Part shown: in pieces, positions 1 through 8,186 of the stretch | Layout of the letters: every line of letters begins with the position of its first letter | Position numbering within the stretch: position 1 is the first letter of the stretch | Assembly: GCF_000259195.1 (NCBI RefSeq) | Contig: NZ_JH650764.1 | Span: 147,056-192,274, forward strand | Reading direction: 5' to 3' | Origin: Pseudomonas donghuensis | GTDB lineage: Bacteria > Pseudomonadota > Gammaproteobacteria > Pseudomonadales > Pseudomonadaceae | DNA: 45,219 bases | Translations under genes and position numbers: made by a program | Notes under the pieces: generated by a model | What the model saw: only the letters and a program-made list of their open reading frames with translations | The model's database searches: none | Told to the model about the DNA's origin: nothing

Positions 1-1575
1 CTTCAGGTGGATTTGCGGGTCTTCGCTGAGCACCACATCCGGGTTGAGAATGCCATTGGGGTCGAGCAGGCGCTTGAGCTGCCACATCAACTGGTAGGCA
101 TCGCTGCCCCATTCCAGTTCGACGAAGGGCGCCATGTTGCGCCCGGTGCCGTGTTCGGCCTTGAGCGAGCCGCCGAATTCCACCGCCACCAGTTGCGCTA
201 CGTCGTCCATGAACGCCTGGTAACGCGCGACCTCTTCAGCGCTGTTAAAGCCCTGGGTGAAGACGAAGTGCAGGTTGCCTTCCAGGGCATGGCCGAACAG
301 GATCGCCTCGTCATAGTGGTGCTTGTCGAACAGCGCAATCAGGCGATTGACGCCAATGGCCAGTTGTTCGACCGGGAAGGTCACGTCTTCGATGATCACC
401 GTGGTGCCGGTCTTGCGCACGGCGCCGACGGCGGGGAAGGTGTCCTTGCGGATGGCCCAGAGCTTGGCGTTCTCTTTGGCGTCTTCGGTGAAGTCGACCT
501 GCTTTTCCACCGGGAAGCTGGCCAGCGAGGCCATGATCTGCGCCAGTTGTTCGTGCAGCAGCGCCTGGGTTGCCGCCCGCGATTCGATCAGCAGCGCGCA
601 GGCACCTTCGGACAGTTGCTGGACGAAGGCCGGCATCCCGGGCTTGTCCTGCACCGAGCGCAGGCTGCGCCGGTCGAGTAGCTCCACCGCCGATACCGGT
701 TGGCTTTTGAGTACGGTGACGGCGTTGCAGCAGGTTTCCACATCCGGGAAGACGATCAGTGCCGAGGCTTTGTTCGGGTGATCGATCACCGTGTCGTAGG
801 TCACGGCACTGATAAAGCCCAGGGTGCCTTCGGAGCCGACCAGCAAGTGGCTGAGGATATCCAGCGGCTGGTCGTAGTCGATCAGGGCATTGAGCGACAG
901 GCCGGTGGTGTTCTTCAGGCGGTACTTGTGGCGAATCTTCGCTGCCAGTTCGCTGTTGGCGCGGGTTTCCCGAGCCAGGCGCGCGAGCTCATCGAGCAAG
1001 CCGGCGTGGCTGTGTTCGAAGGCGGCGACACTGGCCGGATCTTCGCTGTCCAGGCGCGTGCCGTCGGCCAGCACCAGGCGCATGCCGGCCAGGGTGTGAT
1101 AGGTGTTCTGCGCGGTGCCGCAGCACATGCCGCTGGCATTGTTGGCGACGATGCCGCCGATCTTGCAGGCATTGATCGAGGCCGGGTCCGGGCCGATCTT
1201 GCGCCCGAACGGTGCCAGCCAGGCGTTGGCCTGGGCGCCGATCACCCCGGGTTGCAGGCGAATCTGCTGGCCCTGGTCGCGAATCTCGCGGCCGTTCCAG
1301 TTATCGCCGAGCACGATCAACAGTGAATCGCTGATGGCCTGGCCAGACAGGCTGGTGCCGGCGGCGCGGAAGGTTACCGGCACGCGCTCACGCTGGGCCA
1401 GCTTGAGCAGGGCGACCACTTCATCTTCGGATTCGACGCGCACCACCAGCTTGGGGATCAGCCGGTAGAAGCTGGCATCGGTGCCGAACGCCAGGGTCGA
1501 GAGCGGGTCGTCGAAACGTCGCTCGCCGGGTATCAGGCGGGCTACCGAATCGAGGAACGCGGCGGGCAGACTCAT
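1..1575 (-). CDS. lldE: FAD-linked D-lactate dehydrogenase LldE (partial, C-terminus outside window)
   Basis: The first 525 codons are in the window and the frame runs off the left edge without a stop. The start ATG at 1575 follows a strong GAGGAG Shine-Dalgarno. The visible part is an FAD_binding_4 domain (PGVIGAQANAW, then NNASGMCCGTA and VGSEGTLGFIS, the usual FAD-binding segments) followed by an FAD-oxidase C-terminal domain (GHALEGNLHFVF, EHGTGRNMAPFVE). The family member at this locus in Pseudomonas is about 940 residues, with a C-terminal iron-sulfur region, so roughly 410 residues should lie outside. It oxidises D-lactate to pyruvate at the membrane side of the respiratory chain. It is the last gene of lldP-lldD-lldE, so the operon handles both lactate enantiomers. 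Also called dld in some annotations. Confidence 0.88.
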   Translation of the reverse strand, partial: MSLPAAFLDSVARLIPGERRFDDPLSTLAFGTDASFYRLIPKLVVRVESEDEVVALLKLAQRERVPVTFRAAGTSLSGQAISDSLLIVLGDNWNGREIRDQGQQIRLQPGVIGAQANAWLAPFGRKIGPDPASINACKIGGIVANNASGMCCGTAQNTYHTLAGMRLVLADGTRLDSEDPASVAAFEHSHAGLLDELARLARETRANSELAAKIRHKYRLKNTTGLSLNALIDYDQPLDILSHLLVGSEGTLGFISAVTYDTVIDHPNKASALIVFPDVETCCNAVTVLKSQPVSAVELLDRRSLRSVQDKPGMPAFVQQLSEGACALLIESRAATQALLHEQLAQIMASLASFPVEKQVDFTEDAKENAKLWAIRKDTFPAVGAVRKTGTTVIIEDVTFPVEQLAIGVNRLIALFDKHHYDEAILFGHALEGNLHFVFTQGFNSAEEVARYQAFMDDVAQLVAVEFGGSLKAEHGTGRNMAPFVELEWGSDAYQLMWQLKRLLDPNGILNPDVVLSEDPQIHLK

Positions 1576-1602
1576 GCAATCTCCTCGTGGGGCCTTGGCG
1601 TC

Positions 1603-1652
1603 TGGTGCGCCGCGTGCCCCGGTCAATCAGGCGGTGATTCGAAGGCGCACCA
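1603..1652 (-). other. Inverted repeat in the lldD-lldE spacer
   Basis: TGGTGCGCC at 1603-1611 is perfectly complementary to GGCGCACCA at 1644-1652, giving a 9-bp stem with a 32-nt loop in the 78-bp gap between lldD and lldE. There is no U-tract, so it is more likely an mRNA stability element or partial attenuator than a terminator. The function is inferred only. Confidence 0.4.
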
Positions 1653-1653
1653 A

Positions 1654-2799
1654 TCAGGCACCCAGTTCGCGGACCAGCGAGTCGCGGGTGATTTCGCTGA
1701 TCGATTTGGCACCTGTCAGCACCATGGCCACGCGCATTTCTTTTTCGAACAGGTCCAGCAGGTTTTTCACTCCAGCTTCGCCGGCGGTGGCCAGGGCATA
1801 GAGGAATGCGCGGCCGATCAGCACGGTGTCGGCGCCCAGGGCGATCATGCGCACTACATCCAGGCCGCTGCGGATGCCGGAGTCGGCGAGGATCTTCAGC
1901 TCGCCTTTGACCGCGTCGGCAATCGCCGGCAAGGCGCGGGCGCTGGACAGTACGCCGTCGAGCTGGCGGCCGCCGTGGTTGGAGACGACGATGCCGTCGG
2001 CGCCGAACTTCACGGCGTCCTTGGCATCTTGCGGGTCGAGGATGCCCTTGATCACCATCGGGCCTTCCCAGAAATCACGGATCCACTCAAGGTCTTTCCA
2101 GGAAATCGACGGGTCGAAGTTGGCACCCAGCCAGCCGATGTAGTCGGCCAGGCCCGTCGGGCTGCCGCGGTAGGCGGAGATATTACCCAGGTCATGGGGT
2201 TTGCCCAGCAGACCGACATCCATGGCCCACTGCGGATGGGTCATGGCCTGCCAGACCCGGCGCAGCGGTGCATTCGGGCCGCTCATGCCCGAGTGGGCAT
2301 CACGGTAGCGAGCGCCGGGTACCGGCATGTCGACGGTGAACACCAGGGTGGTGACGCCAGCAGCCTTGGCGCGCTCCAGGGCGTTGCGCATAAAGCCGCG
2401 GTCCTTGAGCACATAGAGCTGGAACCACATGGGCCGGTCGATGGCGGGTGCCACTTCTTCGATCGGGCACACCGACACGGTCGACAGGGTGAACGGAATG
2501 CCTTTGGCCGCTGCCGCGCGGGCCGCCTGGACTTCGCCGCGGCGTGCATACATGCCGGTCAGGCCGACCGGCGCCAGGGCCACCGGCATGCTCAGGGTTT
2601 CGTTGAACAGTTGGGTCTCAAGGCTCAGCTCGGACATGTTCTTCAGCACGCGCTGACGCAGGGCGATACCGGCCAGGTCCTGAACGTTGTGGCGCAGCGT
2701 GTGCTCGGCATAAGCACCGCCGTCGGCGTAGTGGAACAAAAACGGCGGCAGCTTGCGTTGGGCAGCTGCGCGGTAATCGGTAGAGGCAGAAATGATCAT
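1654..2799 (-). CDS. lldD: FMN-dependent L-lactate dehydrogenase LldD
   Basis: A 381-residue flavoprotein of the alpha-hydroxy-acid oxidase family that oxidises L-lactate to pyruvate and passes electrons to the quinone pool at the inner membrane. The catalytic histidine lies in [10 protein letters not shown] (around residue 275), followed by the FMN phosphate-binding stretch [11 protein letters not shown] and [10 protein letters not shown]. The N-terminal [20 protein letters not shown] is typical of bacterial LldD and supports this start. The length equals that of well-studied homologues. It lies between lldP (68 bp upstream) and lldE (78 bp downstream), on one strand. Expression should follow LldR control at the lldP promoter. 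Confidence 0.97.
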   Translation of the reverse strand: MIISASTDYRAAAQRKLPPFLFHYADGGAYAEHTLRHNVQDLAGIALRQRVLKNMSELSLETQLFNETLSMPVALAPVGLTGMYARRGEVQAARAAAAKGIPFTLSTVSVCPIEEVAPAIDRPMWFQLYVLKDRGFMRNALERAKAAGVTTLVFTVDMPVPGARYRDAHSGMSGPNAPLRRVWQAMTHPQWAMDVGLLGKPHDLGNISAYRGSPTGLADYIGWLGANFDPSISWKDLEWIRDFWEGPMVIKGILDPQDAKDAVKFGADGIVVSNHGGRQLDGVLSSARALPAIADAVKGELKILADSGIRSGLDVVRMIALGADTVLIGRAFLYALATAGEAGVKNLLDLFEKEMRVAMVLTGAKSISEITRDSLVRELGA

Positions 2800-2831
2800 G
2801 GGGTCTCGCAGCGTTGGTTAAAGGGGAGGCT

Positions 2832-2857
2832 GCCGGGCGCGCCACAACGCGCCCGGC
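2832..2857 (-). other. GC-rich hairpin in the lldP-lldD spacer
   Basis: GCCGGGCGCG (2832-2841) and CGCGCCCGGC (2848-2857) form a perfect 10-bp stem with a 6-nt loop, just after the lldP stop and before the lldD ribosome-binding region. There is no U-run on the transcript strand. A role in 3'-end protection of lldP mRNA or in differential expression within the operon is inference. Confidence 0.55.
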
Positions 2858-2867
2858 CCCTGACACT

Positions 2868-4535
2868 TTAGTGAACCAGCATGCCAGTCAGCCAATAGGC
2901 CTGGATCAGGGTGATCAGGCCGACAATGGTGGCGAAGAACAGGCTGTGCTTGAGGGTGAAACGGAACAGGTCCGACTCTTTGCCGACCAGGCCGGTGGCG
3001 GCGCAGGCCACCGCGATCGATTGTGGCGAAATCATCTTGCCGGTCACGCCGCCGCTGGTGTTGGCCGCTACCAGCAAGGTGTCGTTGACCCCGATCTGGT
3101 GCGCAGTGGTGGCCTGCAGCGAGCTGAACAGGGCATTGGACGAGGTGTCGGAACCGGTCAGGAACACGCCCAGCCAGCCAAGGAATGGCGAGAAGAACGG
3201 GAATGCCGCACCCGTGCCGGCCAATACCAGCGCCATGGTCGACGACATGCCCGAGTAGTTGGTGACGAAGGCGAAGGCCAGGACCATGCCGATCGACAGG
3301 ATCGGCCAGCGCAGTTCGAAGAAGGTCTCTTTCAAAGTGGTCAGACCAGTTTTGAAATTGATCTTCAGCACCAGCATCGAGATCAGCGCCGAGAAGAAGA
3401 TCGCGGTACCGGTGGCGGAAATCGGGTCGAGCTTGAACACCGCCGGGATCGCCGTCGGGGTGGCAACGATCGGTGCGGACTTGATCACCAGTTGATCAAG
3501 GTGCGGGATGGCGAAGTTGAACACCCAGCTGTACATCGAACCGCCAGCAGCGAAGGCGGCCTTGAATGGCTTGAGGGTCCAGATGGTGACCAGCACGGTG
3601 AGGATCAGGAACGGCGACCAGGCCTTGAAGATCTCGCCGAAGCTGTACGGCGAAGGCTGGCTGCCGCCGCCCTGGACCACGGCGGCGCCAACGCTGCCGG
3701 TGGCGCTGGCGAACGAGCGCTTGGGCTGCCAGACCTTGAGGAACAGGGTCAGGGAAATCAGGCTGGCCAAGGCCGAGGTGATGTCCGGCAGTTCCGGGCC
3801 GATGAAGTTCGAGGTGAAGTACTGGGTCACGGCAAAGCTCAGGCCGGCCACCAGGGCGGCAGGCCAGGTCTCTTTGACGCCGCGCAGGCCGTCCATCATG
3901 AACACCAGCCAGAACGGTACGAACAGCGACAGCAGTGGCAGCTGGCGGCCGGTCATGGCGCCGATCTTGAACGCATCGATACCGGTAACCTGGCCGGCCA
4001 CGATGATCGGGATGCCCAGGGCGCCGAAGGCTACTGGTGCGGTGTTGGCGATCAGGCACAAGCCGGCCGCGTACAGCGGGTTGAAACCCAGGCCAACCAG
4101 CAGGGCGGCGGTGATCGCCACCGGTGCGCCGAAGCCTGCCGCACCTTCGAGGAAGGCACCGAAGCAGAAACCGATCAGCAGCACCTGCAGGCGCTGGTCA
4201 TCGGTGATCGACAGTACCGAGCTGCGGATCACTTCGAACTGGCCGCTCTTGACCGTCAATTTGTACAGGAATACGGCGGCGACAATGATCCAGGCAATCG
4301 GCCACAGGCCATAGGCAAAGCCGTATCCGGCGGCGGCAAGCGCCATGTCGGCAGGCATCTGGAAAGCAAAGATCGCCACCAGGATCGACAGGCCCAGCGT
4401 GATGCTGCCGGCCACATGACCCTTGAGGCGGAACACCGCCAGCGCGAGGAAGAAGAACACGATCGGGATGACTGCCGCGAGCGCGGACAGGCCAAGACTA
4501 CCAAGCGGACTGTAAAGCTGTTGCCAGGTTTGCAT
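2868..4535 (-). CDS. lldP: Lactate permease LldP
   Basis: A 555-residue polytopic inner-membrane protein of the LctP family, importing lactate with protons. The translation shows about a dozen hydrophobic segments. Family-typical stretches are present: [44 protein letters not shown] and [19 protein letters not shown]. The N-terminus [12 protein letters not shown] and the AGGGG upstream support the start at 4535. It is the first gene of lldP-lldD-lldE, divergent from lldR, with a perfect LldR-type operator 45-61 bp upstream of the start codon. Substrates in this family include L- and D-lactate and sometimes glycolate; which ones apply here cannot be read from sequence. Confidence 0.96.
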   Translation of the reverse strand: MQTWQQLYSPLGSLGLSALAAVIPIVFFFLALAVFRLKGHVAGSITLGLSILVAIFAFQMPADMALAAAGYGFAYGLWPIAWIIVAAVFLYKLTVKSGQFEVIRSSVLSITDDQRLQVLLIGFCFGAFLEGAAGFGAPVAITAALLVGLGFNPLYAAGLCLIANTAPVAFGALGIPIIVAGQVTGIDAFKIGAMTGRQLPLLSLFVPFWLVFMMDGLRGVKETWPAALVAGLSFAVTQYFTSNFIGPELPDITSALASLISLTLFLKVWQPKRSFASATGSVGAAVVQGGGSQPSPYSFGEIFKAWSPFLILTVLVTIWTLKPFKAAFAAGGSMYSWVFNFAIPHLDQLVIKSAPIVATPTAIPAVFKLDPISATGTAIFFSALISMLVLKINFKTGLTTLKETFFELRWPILSIGMVLAFAFVTNYSGMSSTMALVLAGTGAAFPFFSPFLGWLGVFLTGSDTSSNALFSSLQATTAHQIGVNDTLLVAANTSGGVTGKMISPQSIAVACAATGLVGKESDLFRFTLKHSLFFATIVGLITLIQAYWLTGMLVH

Positions 4536-4579
4536 ATGGGGTGGCCCCTAATTGTTGTTGGTCAGCACTGGCATTGGAT

Positions 4580-4596
4580 AATTGGTAAGACCAATT
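4580..4596. promoter_or_regulatory. LldR operator (perfect palindrome)
   Basis: AATTGGTAAGACCAATT is a perfect 7-bp inverted repeat around a 3-nt centre. It fits the TNGTNNNACNA pattern of FadR/PdhR/LldR-type GntR regulators. It lies in the lldP-lldR divergent region, between the proposed lldP promoter and the lldP start, so bound LldR would block lldP transcription. I found no second perfect copy nearer lldR. Confidence 0.85.
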
Positions 4597-4613
4597 TACA
4601 ATGTCGAGGCGCT

Positions 4614-4643
4614 AGGTTAAAAGCCTCGCTGCGGCTGTGTCAA
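4614..4643 (-). promoter_or_regulatory. Putative sigma-70 promoter of lldP-lldD-lldE
   Basis: On the minus strand there is a perfect -35 TTGACA (4643-4638) and, after 18 nt, a weak -10 TAACCT (4619-4614). The LldR palindrome lies about 18-34 nt downstream of the -10, an expected repression position. The weak -10 makes the exact start uncertain. Confidence 0.5.
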
Positions 4644-4788
4644 TTTGTCCCAGGAAAACTTTCGTCGGATGCGCAATGAATCGGGCGCCTGAACGGCAGG
4701 GAAATTTGCCAACTGATGGGTGCCGGCGGGATGCGGATGCGCCAGAATAGACAGCCCCGAACGCAATCGGGATTGTGGAGAGCATGTG

Positions 4789-5556
4789 ATGGTTTTTGAT
4801 CAGGTCCGCCAACGCCGTTTGTCCGACGATATCGTCGAACGGCTGGAAGGGATGATTCTCGAAGGCACCTTGACGGCCGGTCAGCGCCTGCCTGCCGAGC
4901 GGGTGCTGGCCGAGCAGTTCGGCGTGTCACGACCGTCGTTGCGCGAAGCGATCCAGAAGCTGGTGGCCAAAGGCTTGTTGGTCAGCCGCCAGGGCGGTGG
5001 CAACTATGTGGCCGAATCGCTCGGCTCAACCTTCAGCGACCCACTGTTGCAGTTGCTTGAAAGCAACCCCGAAGCACAGCGCGACTTGCTGGAGTTCCGG
5101 CATACCCTGGAGGCATCGTGCGCCTATTATGCGGCGATCCGCGCCACTGAGCCGGATCGTCAGCGGCTCAAGGCGGCGTTCGATACCCTGCAGGACTGCT
5201 ACGCCCGTGCCGATGAAGTGGACCGGGCCGAGGAGGGCGCGGCCGATGCGCGCTTCCACCTGGCGATCGCCGAGGCCAGCCATAATGCGGTGCTGCTGCA
5301 CACCATTCGTGGTCTGTTCGACCTGCTCAAGCGCAACGTGGTGACCAACATCGGCGGCATGTACAAACAGCGCAGCGAAACCCGCGACATGCTCATCAGC
5401 CAGCACCGCGAGCTGTACCTGGCGATTGTCGAAGGGCGTGCGGAGGATGCACGCGAAGTCTCCAGCCGGCACATCACCTATGTGCAGGAAGTGCTCGATG
5501 AAGTGCGTCAGGAAGTCCAGCGGGTGGCGCGGGCGGAGCGGCGTAGCGGGCGTTAG
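4789..5556 (+). CDS. lldR: Lactate-responsive GntR-family regulator LldR
   Basis: A 255-residue regulator of the FadR subfamily. The N-terminal winged helix-turn-helix (residues ~8-75) includes PAERVLAEQFGVSRPSLREA. The C-terminal FCD ligand domain has the usual histidines (ARFHLAIAEASHN and EVSSRHITYVQEVL). ATG at 4789 is chosen over upstream in-frame codons because GGAG at 4777-4780 is at good spacing and homologues start M-V-F-D. In P. putida the orthologue represses lldPDE and is released by lactate (established for the family). The gene is divergent from that operon here, with a matching operator between. Confidence 0.95.
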   Translation: MVFDQVRQRRLSDDIVERLEGMILEGTLTAGQRLPAERVLAEQFGVSRPSLREAIQKLVAKGLLVSRQGGGNYVAESLGSTFSDPLLQLLESNPEAQRDLLEFRHTLEASCAYYAAIRATEPDRQRLKAAFDTLQDCYARADEVDRAEEGAADARFHLAIAEASHNAVLLHTIRGLFDLLKRNVVTNIGGMYKQRSETRDMLISQHRELYLAIVEGRAEDAREVSSRHITYVQEVLDEVRQEVQRVARAERRSGR

Positions 5557-5573
5557 CGGTCACGGGGCAGCGC

Positions 5574-5609
5574 CGCTCCTGCAGGAGCGGGCTTACCCCG
5601 CGATAAAGG
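5574..5609. repeat. REP-type palindromic element
   Basis: The core GGAGCGGGCTTACCCCGCGAT matches the common fluorescent-pseudomonad REP core (GGAGCGGGCTTGCCCCGCGAT). The same core is seen at 37003-37030. It lies in the convergent lldR-smpB gap, a usual REP position, and could also act as a bidirectional transcript-end hairpin. Confidence 0.75.
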
Positions 5610-5624
5610 CGCTTCAGGCTGGAA

Positions 5625-6107
5625 TCAGTCTTCCTTGCCCTTGTTACGCACCGCGCGCTGCAATTCGCGGTCGGAATCACGCTCGCGCTGGGTGTCGCGC
5701 TTGTCGTATTCCTTCTTGCCCTTGCCCAGTGCGATTTCGCACTTGATCAAGTGCTTGCTCCAATAGATCGACAAGGCCACGCAGGTGTAGCCTTTTTGCT
5801 GGACGGCCGCATGCAGGCGCTCCAGCTCACGACGGTTGAGCAGCAGTTTACGGGTACGTGTCGGGTCGGCGATGACGTGAGTACTGGCGGCTGTCAGCGG
5901 CGTGATATGGCTGCCCATCAGCCAGGCCTCGCCATCCTTGAGCACCACGTAACTGTCGGTCAGGTGCGCCTTGCCGGCACGCAGACTTTTTACTTCCCAA
6001 CCGGACAGGACCAATCCGGCCTCGAACTTGTGTTCGATGAAGTAATCGTGACGCGCCTTTTTATTCTGCGCGATAGTCCCTGTCGGATGTTTCTTTTGGT
6101 TAGCCAT
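5625..6107 (-). CDS. smpB: SsrA (tmRNA)-binding protein SmpB
   Basis: A 160-residue basic RNA-binding protein that delivers tmRNA to stalled ribosomes for trans-translation. Conserved stretches include [32 protein letters not shown] and, at the C-terminus, the lysine/arginine-rich [20 protein letters not shown] tail that enters the mRNA channel. The start at 6107 ([19 protein letters not shown]) is chosen because the upstream in-frame extension has no family similarity. Convergent with lldR and divergent from ratA. The tmRNA gene itself is not in the window. Confidence 0.97.
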   Translation of the reverse strand: MANQKKHPTGTIAQNKKARHDYFIEHKFEAGLVLSGWEVKSLRAGKAHLTDSYVVLKDGEAWLMGSHITPLTAASTHVIADPTRTRKLLLNRRELERLHAAVQQKGYTCVALSIYWSKHLIKCEIALGKGKKEYDKRDTQRERDSDRELQRAVRNKGKED

Positions 6108-6268
6108 AGGGGCGGCATTATAGGCAGTCGCCGCGCTGTCGGCTACGGGGTAGCAGTGTGCTTGAGCCGTTGCCGTGAATCCCGGACAATGCGCGCTCTT
6201 GATGCGCTCGATGGCGCCCCTCGGCATTCTGGTTGTGTTTGCCGCCCAGCTTTGGAATTGACCCCTGG

Positions 6269-6703
6269 ATGACTACCCATATTCAACGTTCGGCCCTGCT
6301 GCCATATCCCGCCCAGGCCCTGTACGACCTGGTCAATGATGTAGCGCGCTACCCGGAATTCCTGCCCTGGTGTTCGTCCAGCACCGTGATGGAAGAAAGC
6401 GACACGCACATGCGCGCGCGCCTGGAGGTCGCCAAGGGGGGGATGAGCCAGCAGTTTGTAACCAGCAATGTGCTGGTGCCGGGCCAGTCCATTGAAATGA
6501 ACCTTGAAGAAGGGCCTTTTACCCAGTTGCATGGTGTCTGGGTATTCAAGCCGCTGGGCGAGAAAGCCTGCAAGATCAGCCTTGACCTGTCGTTCGATTA
6601 TGCCGGGCCACTGGTCCGTGCCACCTTGGGGCCATTGTTCAACCAGGCGGCCAACACCCTGGTCGATGCCTTCTGTCAGCGTGCCAAGCAGCTTCATGTC
6701 TGA
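6269..6703 (+). CDS. ratA: RatA/COQ10-type START-domain protein
   Basis: A 144-residue single-domain polyketide-cyclase/START-fold protein. Typical segments are [20 protein letters not shown] near the N-terminus, the hydrophobic-pocket strand region, and [17 protein letters not shown] at the C-terminus. The start ATG at 6269 gives [15 protein letters not shown], the usual N-terminus. Homologues are named RatA after an E. coli report of ribosome anti-association, but the fold is that of the ubiquinone-binding Coq10 proteins, and that role is at least as likely. The 3' end overlaps rnfH by 8 bp, implying translational coupling. Confidence 0.93.
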   Translation: MTTHIQRSALLPYPAQALYDLVNDVARYPEFLPWCSSSTVMEESDTHMRARLEVAKGGMSQQFVTSNVLVPGQSIEMNLEEGPFTQLHGVWVFKPLGEKACKISLDLSFDYAGPLVRATLGPLFNQAANTLVDAFCQRAKQLHV

Positions 6704-7013
6704 AGCCTTGCTAGCGGTCGAAGTGGTGTATGCCCAGGCCGAGCGGCAGGTGCTGCTCACTCTTGAGGTGCCGACGGGTACGACGCTTACTGAGGCGGTA
6801 AAACTCTCGGGAATCGCCGCGCATTTTCCCGAGGCTGATATTCAAGCCTGCCCGATCGGTATCTTTGGCCGGGTGATCGCTAACCCTGAAGAGCAAAAGG
6901 TCGAGGCGGGTGATCGCATCGAGATCTACCGGCCATTGCTGGTGGATCCCAAGGAGGTGCGCAAGCAGCGCGCCGCCAAGGTCGCCAGGGTATTCAAGAA
7001 AGCCAAACGCTGA
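6696..7013 (+). CDS. rnfH: RnfH family ubiquitin-fold protein (UPF0125)
   Basis: A 105-residue protein with a ubiquitin-like beta-grasp fold. It runs from VEVVYAQAERQVLLTLEVP to the family signature VEAGDRIEIYRPLLVDPKEV, and ends in a basic tail KVARVFKKAKR. The ATG at 6696 lies inside the end of ratA (8-bp overlap), a pairing conserved in many gammaproteobacteria. The biochemical function is not established; the name comes from rnf clusters in other bacteria and does not prove a role in electron transport here. An intrinsic terminator follows at once. Confidence 0.93.
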   Translation: MSEALLAVEVVYAQAERQVLLTLEVPTGTTLTEAVKLSGIAAHFPEADIQACPIGIFGRVIANPEEQKVEAGDRIEIYRPLLVDPKEVRKQRAAKVARVFKKAKR

Positions 7014-7023
7014 ATTACAGGTA

Positions 7024-7056
7024 AGAAAAAGCCCGGACTGATCCGGGCTTTTTTAT
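7024..7056. terminator. Rho-independent terminator after rnfH
   Basis: The stem AAGCCCGGA (7029-7037) / TCCGGGCTT (7042-7050) with a CTGA loop is followed by a run of T and preceded by a run of A. It can serve ratA-rnfH and, on the other strand, bamE. Confidence 0.92.
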
Positions 7057-7069
7057 ACGCGCTGCAGGC

Positions 7070-7594
7070 TTACTGCGGCGAGGTGTCCAGTGGTTCTGGC
7101 ACCGGTACCGGGATCACTTCGATGGTGTCCACGTCTTTCTGGATGGTGGCTTCCAGCGAGCCTGGCTTGGCAGGTTTTTCCTGCGCTGCGGGTTCGGTGC
7201 TGCCGGTCGGGCTAACCGTGGTATCGCCGCTGCCACCGAGGATTTCCTGGTCGCGGCTGACACCCGGCATGAAGTCGCCGGACAGGCTGGCGAGCTGATC
7301 GTTCTCGTTGAAGAAGATGCTCATGCGCTCCTGTTGGCGCTCACCGCCGCCAGGCTGCAGGCTGTACAGGTAATCCCAGCGATTGGTGTGGAAGGTATCC
7401 TGGATCAGCGGATTACCCATGATAAACCTTACTTGCCGACGGGTCATTCCGGGGCGCAATTGGTCTATCATGTCTTGCGTGACGACATTGCCCTGCTGGA
7501 TGTCGATTTTGTAAACCCCGGGGAACGAGCAACCGGCGAGTGCGAGCAGTCCCACGAGGGTGAGGCTGGTTAGCAAGAGCTTGGTGTTTTGCAT
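7070..7594 (-). CDS. bamE: Outer-membrane lipoprotein BamE (OmlA)
   Basis: A 174-residue lipoprotein of the BAM outer-membrane protein assembly complex. The signal peptide ends in the lipobox LAGC, with Cys22 as the acylation site and no Asp at +2, consistent with outer-membrane sorting. The SmpA/OmlA domain follows: [20 protein letters not shown] and [17 protein letters not shown] Pro/Glu/Thr-rich C-terminal extension of about 60 residues goes beyond the short E. coli form. The start at 7594 ([22 protein letters not shown]) is preferred over an in-frame upstream Met because it gives a normal signal peptide. Divergent from fur with a 97-bp shared promoter region, as described for omlA-fur in P. 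aeruginosa. Confidence 0.95.
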   Translation of the reverse strand: MQNTKLLLTSLTLVGLLALAGCSFPGVYKIDIQQGNVVTQDMIDQLRPGMTRRQVRFIMGNPLIQDTFHTNRWDYLYSLQPGGGERQQERMSIFFNENDQLASLSGDFMPGVSRDQEILGGSGDTTVSPTGSTEPAAQEKPAKPGSLEATIQKDVDTIEVIPVPVPEPLDTSPQ

Positions 7595-7691
7595 CGGTGG
7601 GCGACTTCCACTATCTTGGCTGGACAACGTAAACCCCGATCATACCCGTATTCAGAGAAGCTGCGAAGCAGCATCGGCGAGAAAGCTGACC

Positions 7692-8096
7692 ATGGTTGAA
7701 AATAGCGAACTGCGCAAAGCCGGTCTCAAGGTGACACTGCCTCGAGTGAAAATTCTACAGATGCTCGACTCTACCGAGCAGCGTCACATGAGTGCTGAGG
7801 ATGTCTACAAGGCGCTGATGGAGGCAGGCGAGGACGTCGGTCTGGCCACGGTTTACCGTGTTCTGACCCAGTTCGAAGCCGCTGGCCTGGTCGTGCGCCA
7901 TAACTTCGATGGCGGTCACGCCGTGTTCGAGCTGGCTGACGGTGGTCACCACGATCACATGGTCGTAGTCGACTCCGGCGAAGTCATCGAGTTTTTTGAC
8001 GCTGAAATCGAGAAGCGCCAGAAGCAAATCGTGGAAGAGCACGGCTTCGAGCTGGTTGACCACAATCTGGTTCTGTACGTACGCAAAAAGAAGTAA
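7692..8096 (+). CDS. fur: Ferric uptake regulator Fur
   Basis: A 134-residue iron-dependent repressor. The N-terminal winged helix (LRKAGLKVTLPRVKILQML, then GLATVYRVLTQFEAAGLV for DNA recognition) is followed by the metal-binding and dimerisation domain with GGHHDHM. The start ATG at 7692 gives MVENSELRKAGLK, the Pseudomonas N-terminus. The protein has no cysteine at all: the position of the first CxxC cysteine of E. coli Fur is valine here (HMVVVDSGEV) and the second is serine, so metal binding must rely on His, Glu and Asp ligands. Divergent from bamE. A strong hairpin follows the stop. Confidence 0.97.
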   Translation: MVENSELRKAGLKVTLPRVKILQMLDSTEQRHMSAEDVYKALMEAGEDVGLATVYRVLTQFEAAGLVVRHNFDGGHAVFELADGGHHDHMVVVDSGEVIEFFDAEIEKRQKQIVEEHGFELVDHNLVLYVRKKK

Positions 8097-8124
8097 GCAA
8101 TTATTACATTGCTGCATAAGTACT

Positions 8125-8150
8125 GAAGGCGACCCTGGGGTCGCCTTCGT
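8125..8150. terminator. Terminator hairpin between convergent fur and recN
   Basis: A perfect 10-bp stem GAAGGCGACC (8125-8134) / GGTCGCCTTC (8139-8148) with a CTGG loop. The downstream T content is modest (GTGCTTTCT). Its place between two convergent genes supports a bidirectional terminator. Confidence 0.8.
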
Positions 8151-8186
8151 GCTTTCTGGTGGCTTGCTTTATATAGCTGCGCGCGC

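Noticed and set aside
6269..7013. ratA-rnfH as a toxin-antitoxin pair
   Set aside because: The RatA name comes from one E. coli description; the protein is a START-fold Coq10 relative, and RnfH is a conserved ubiquitin-fold protein. Neither looks like an antitoxin.
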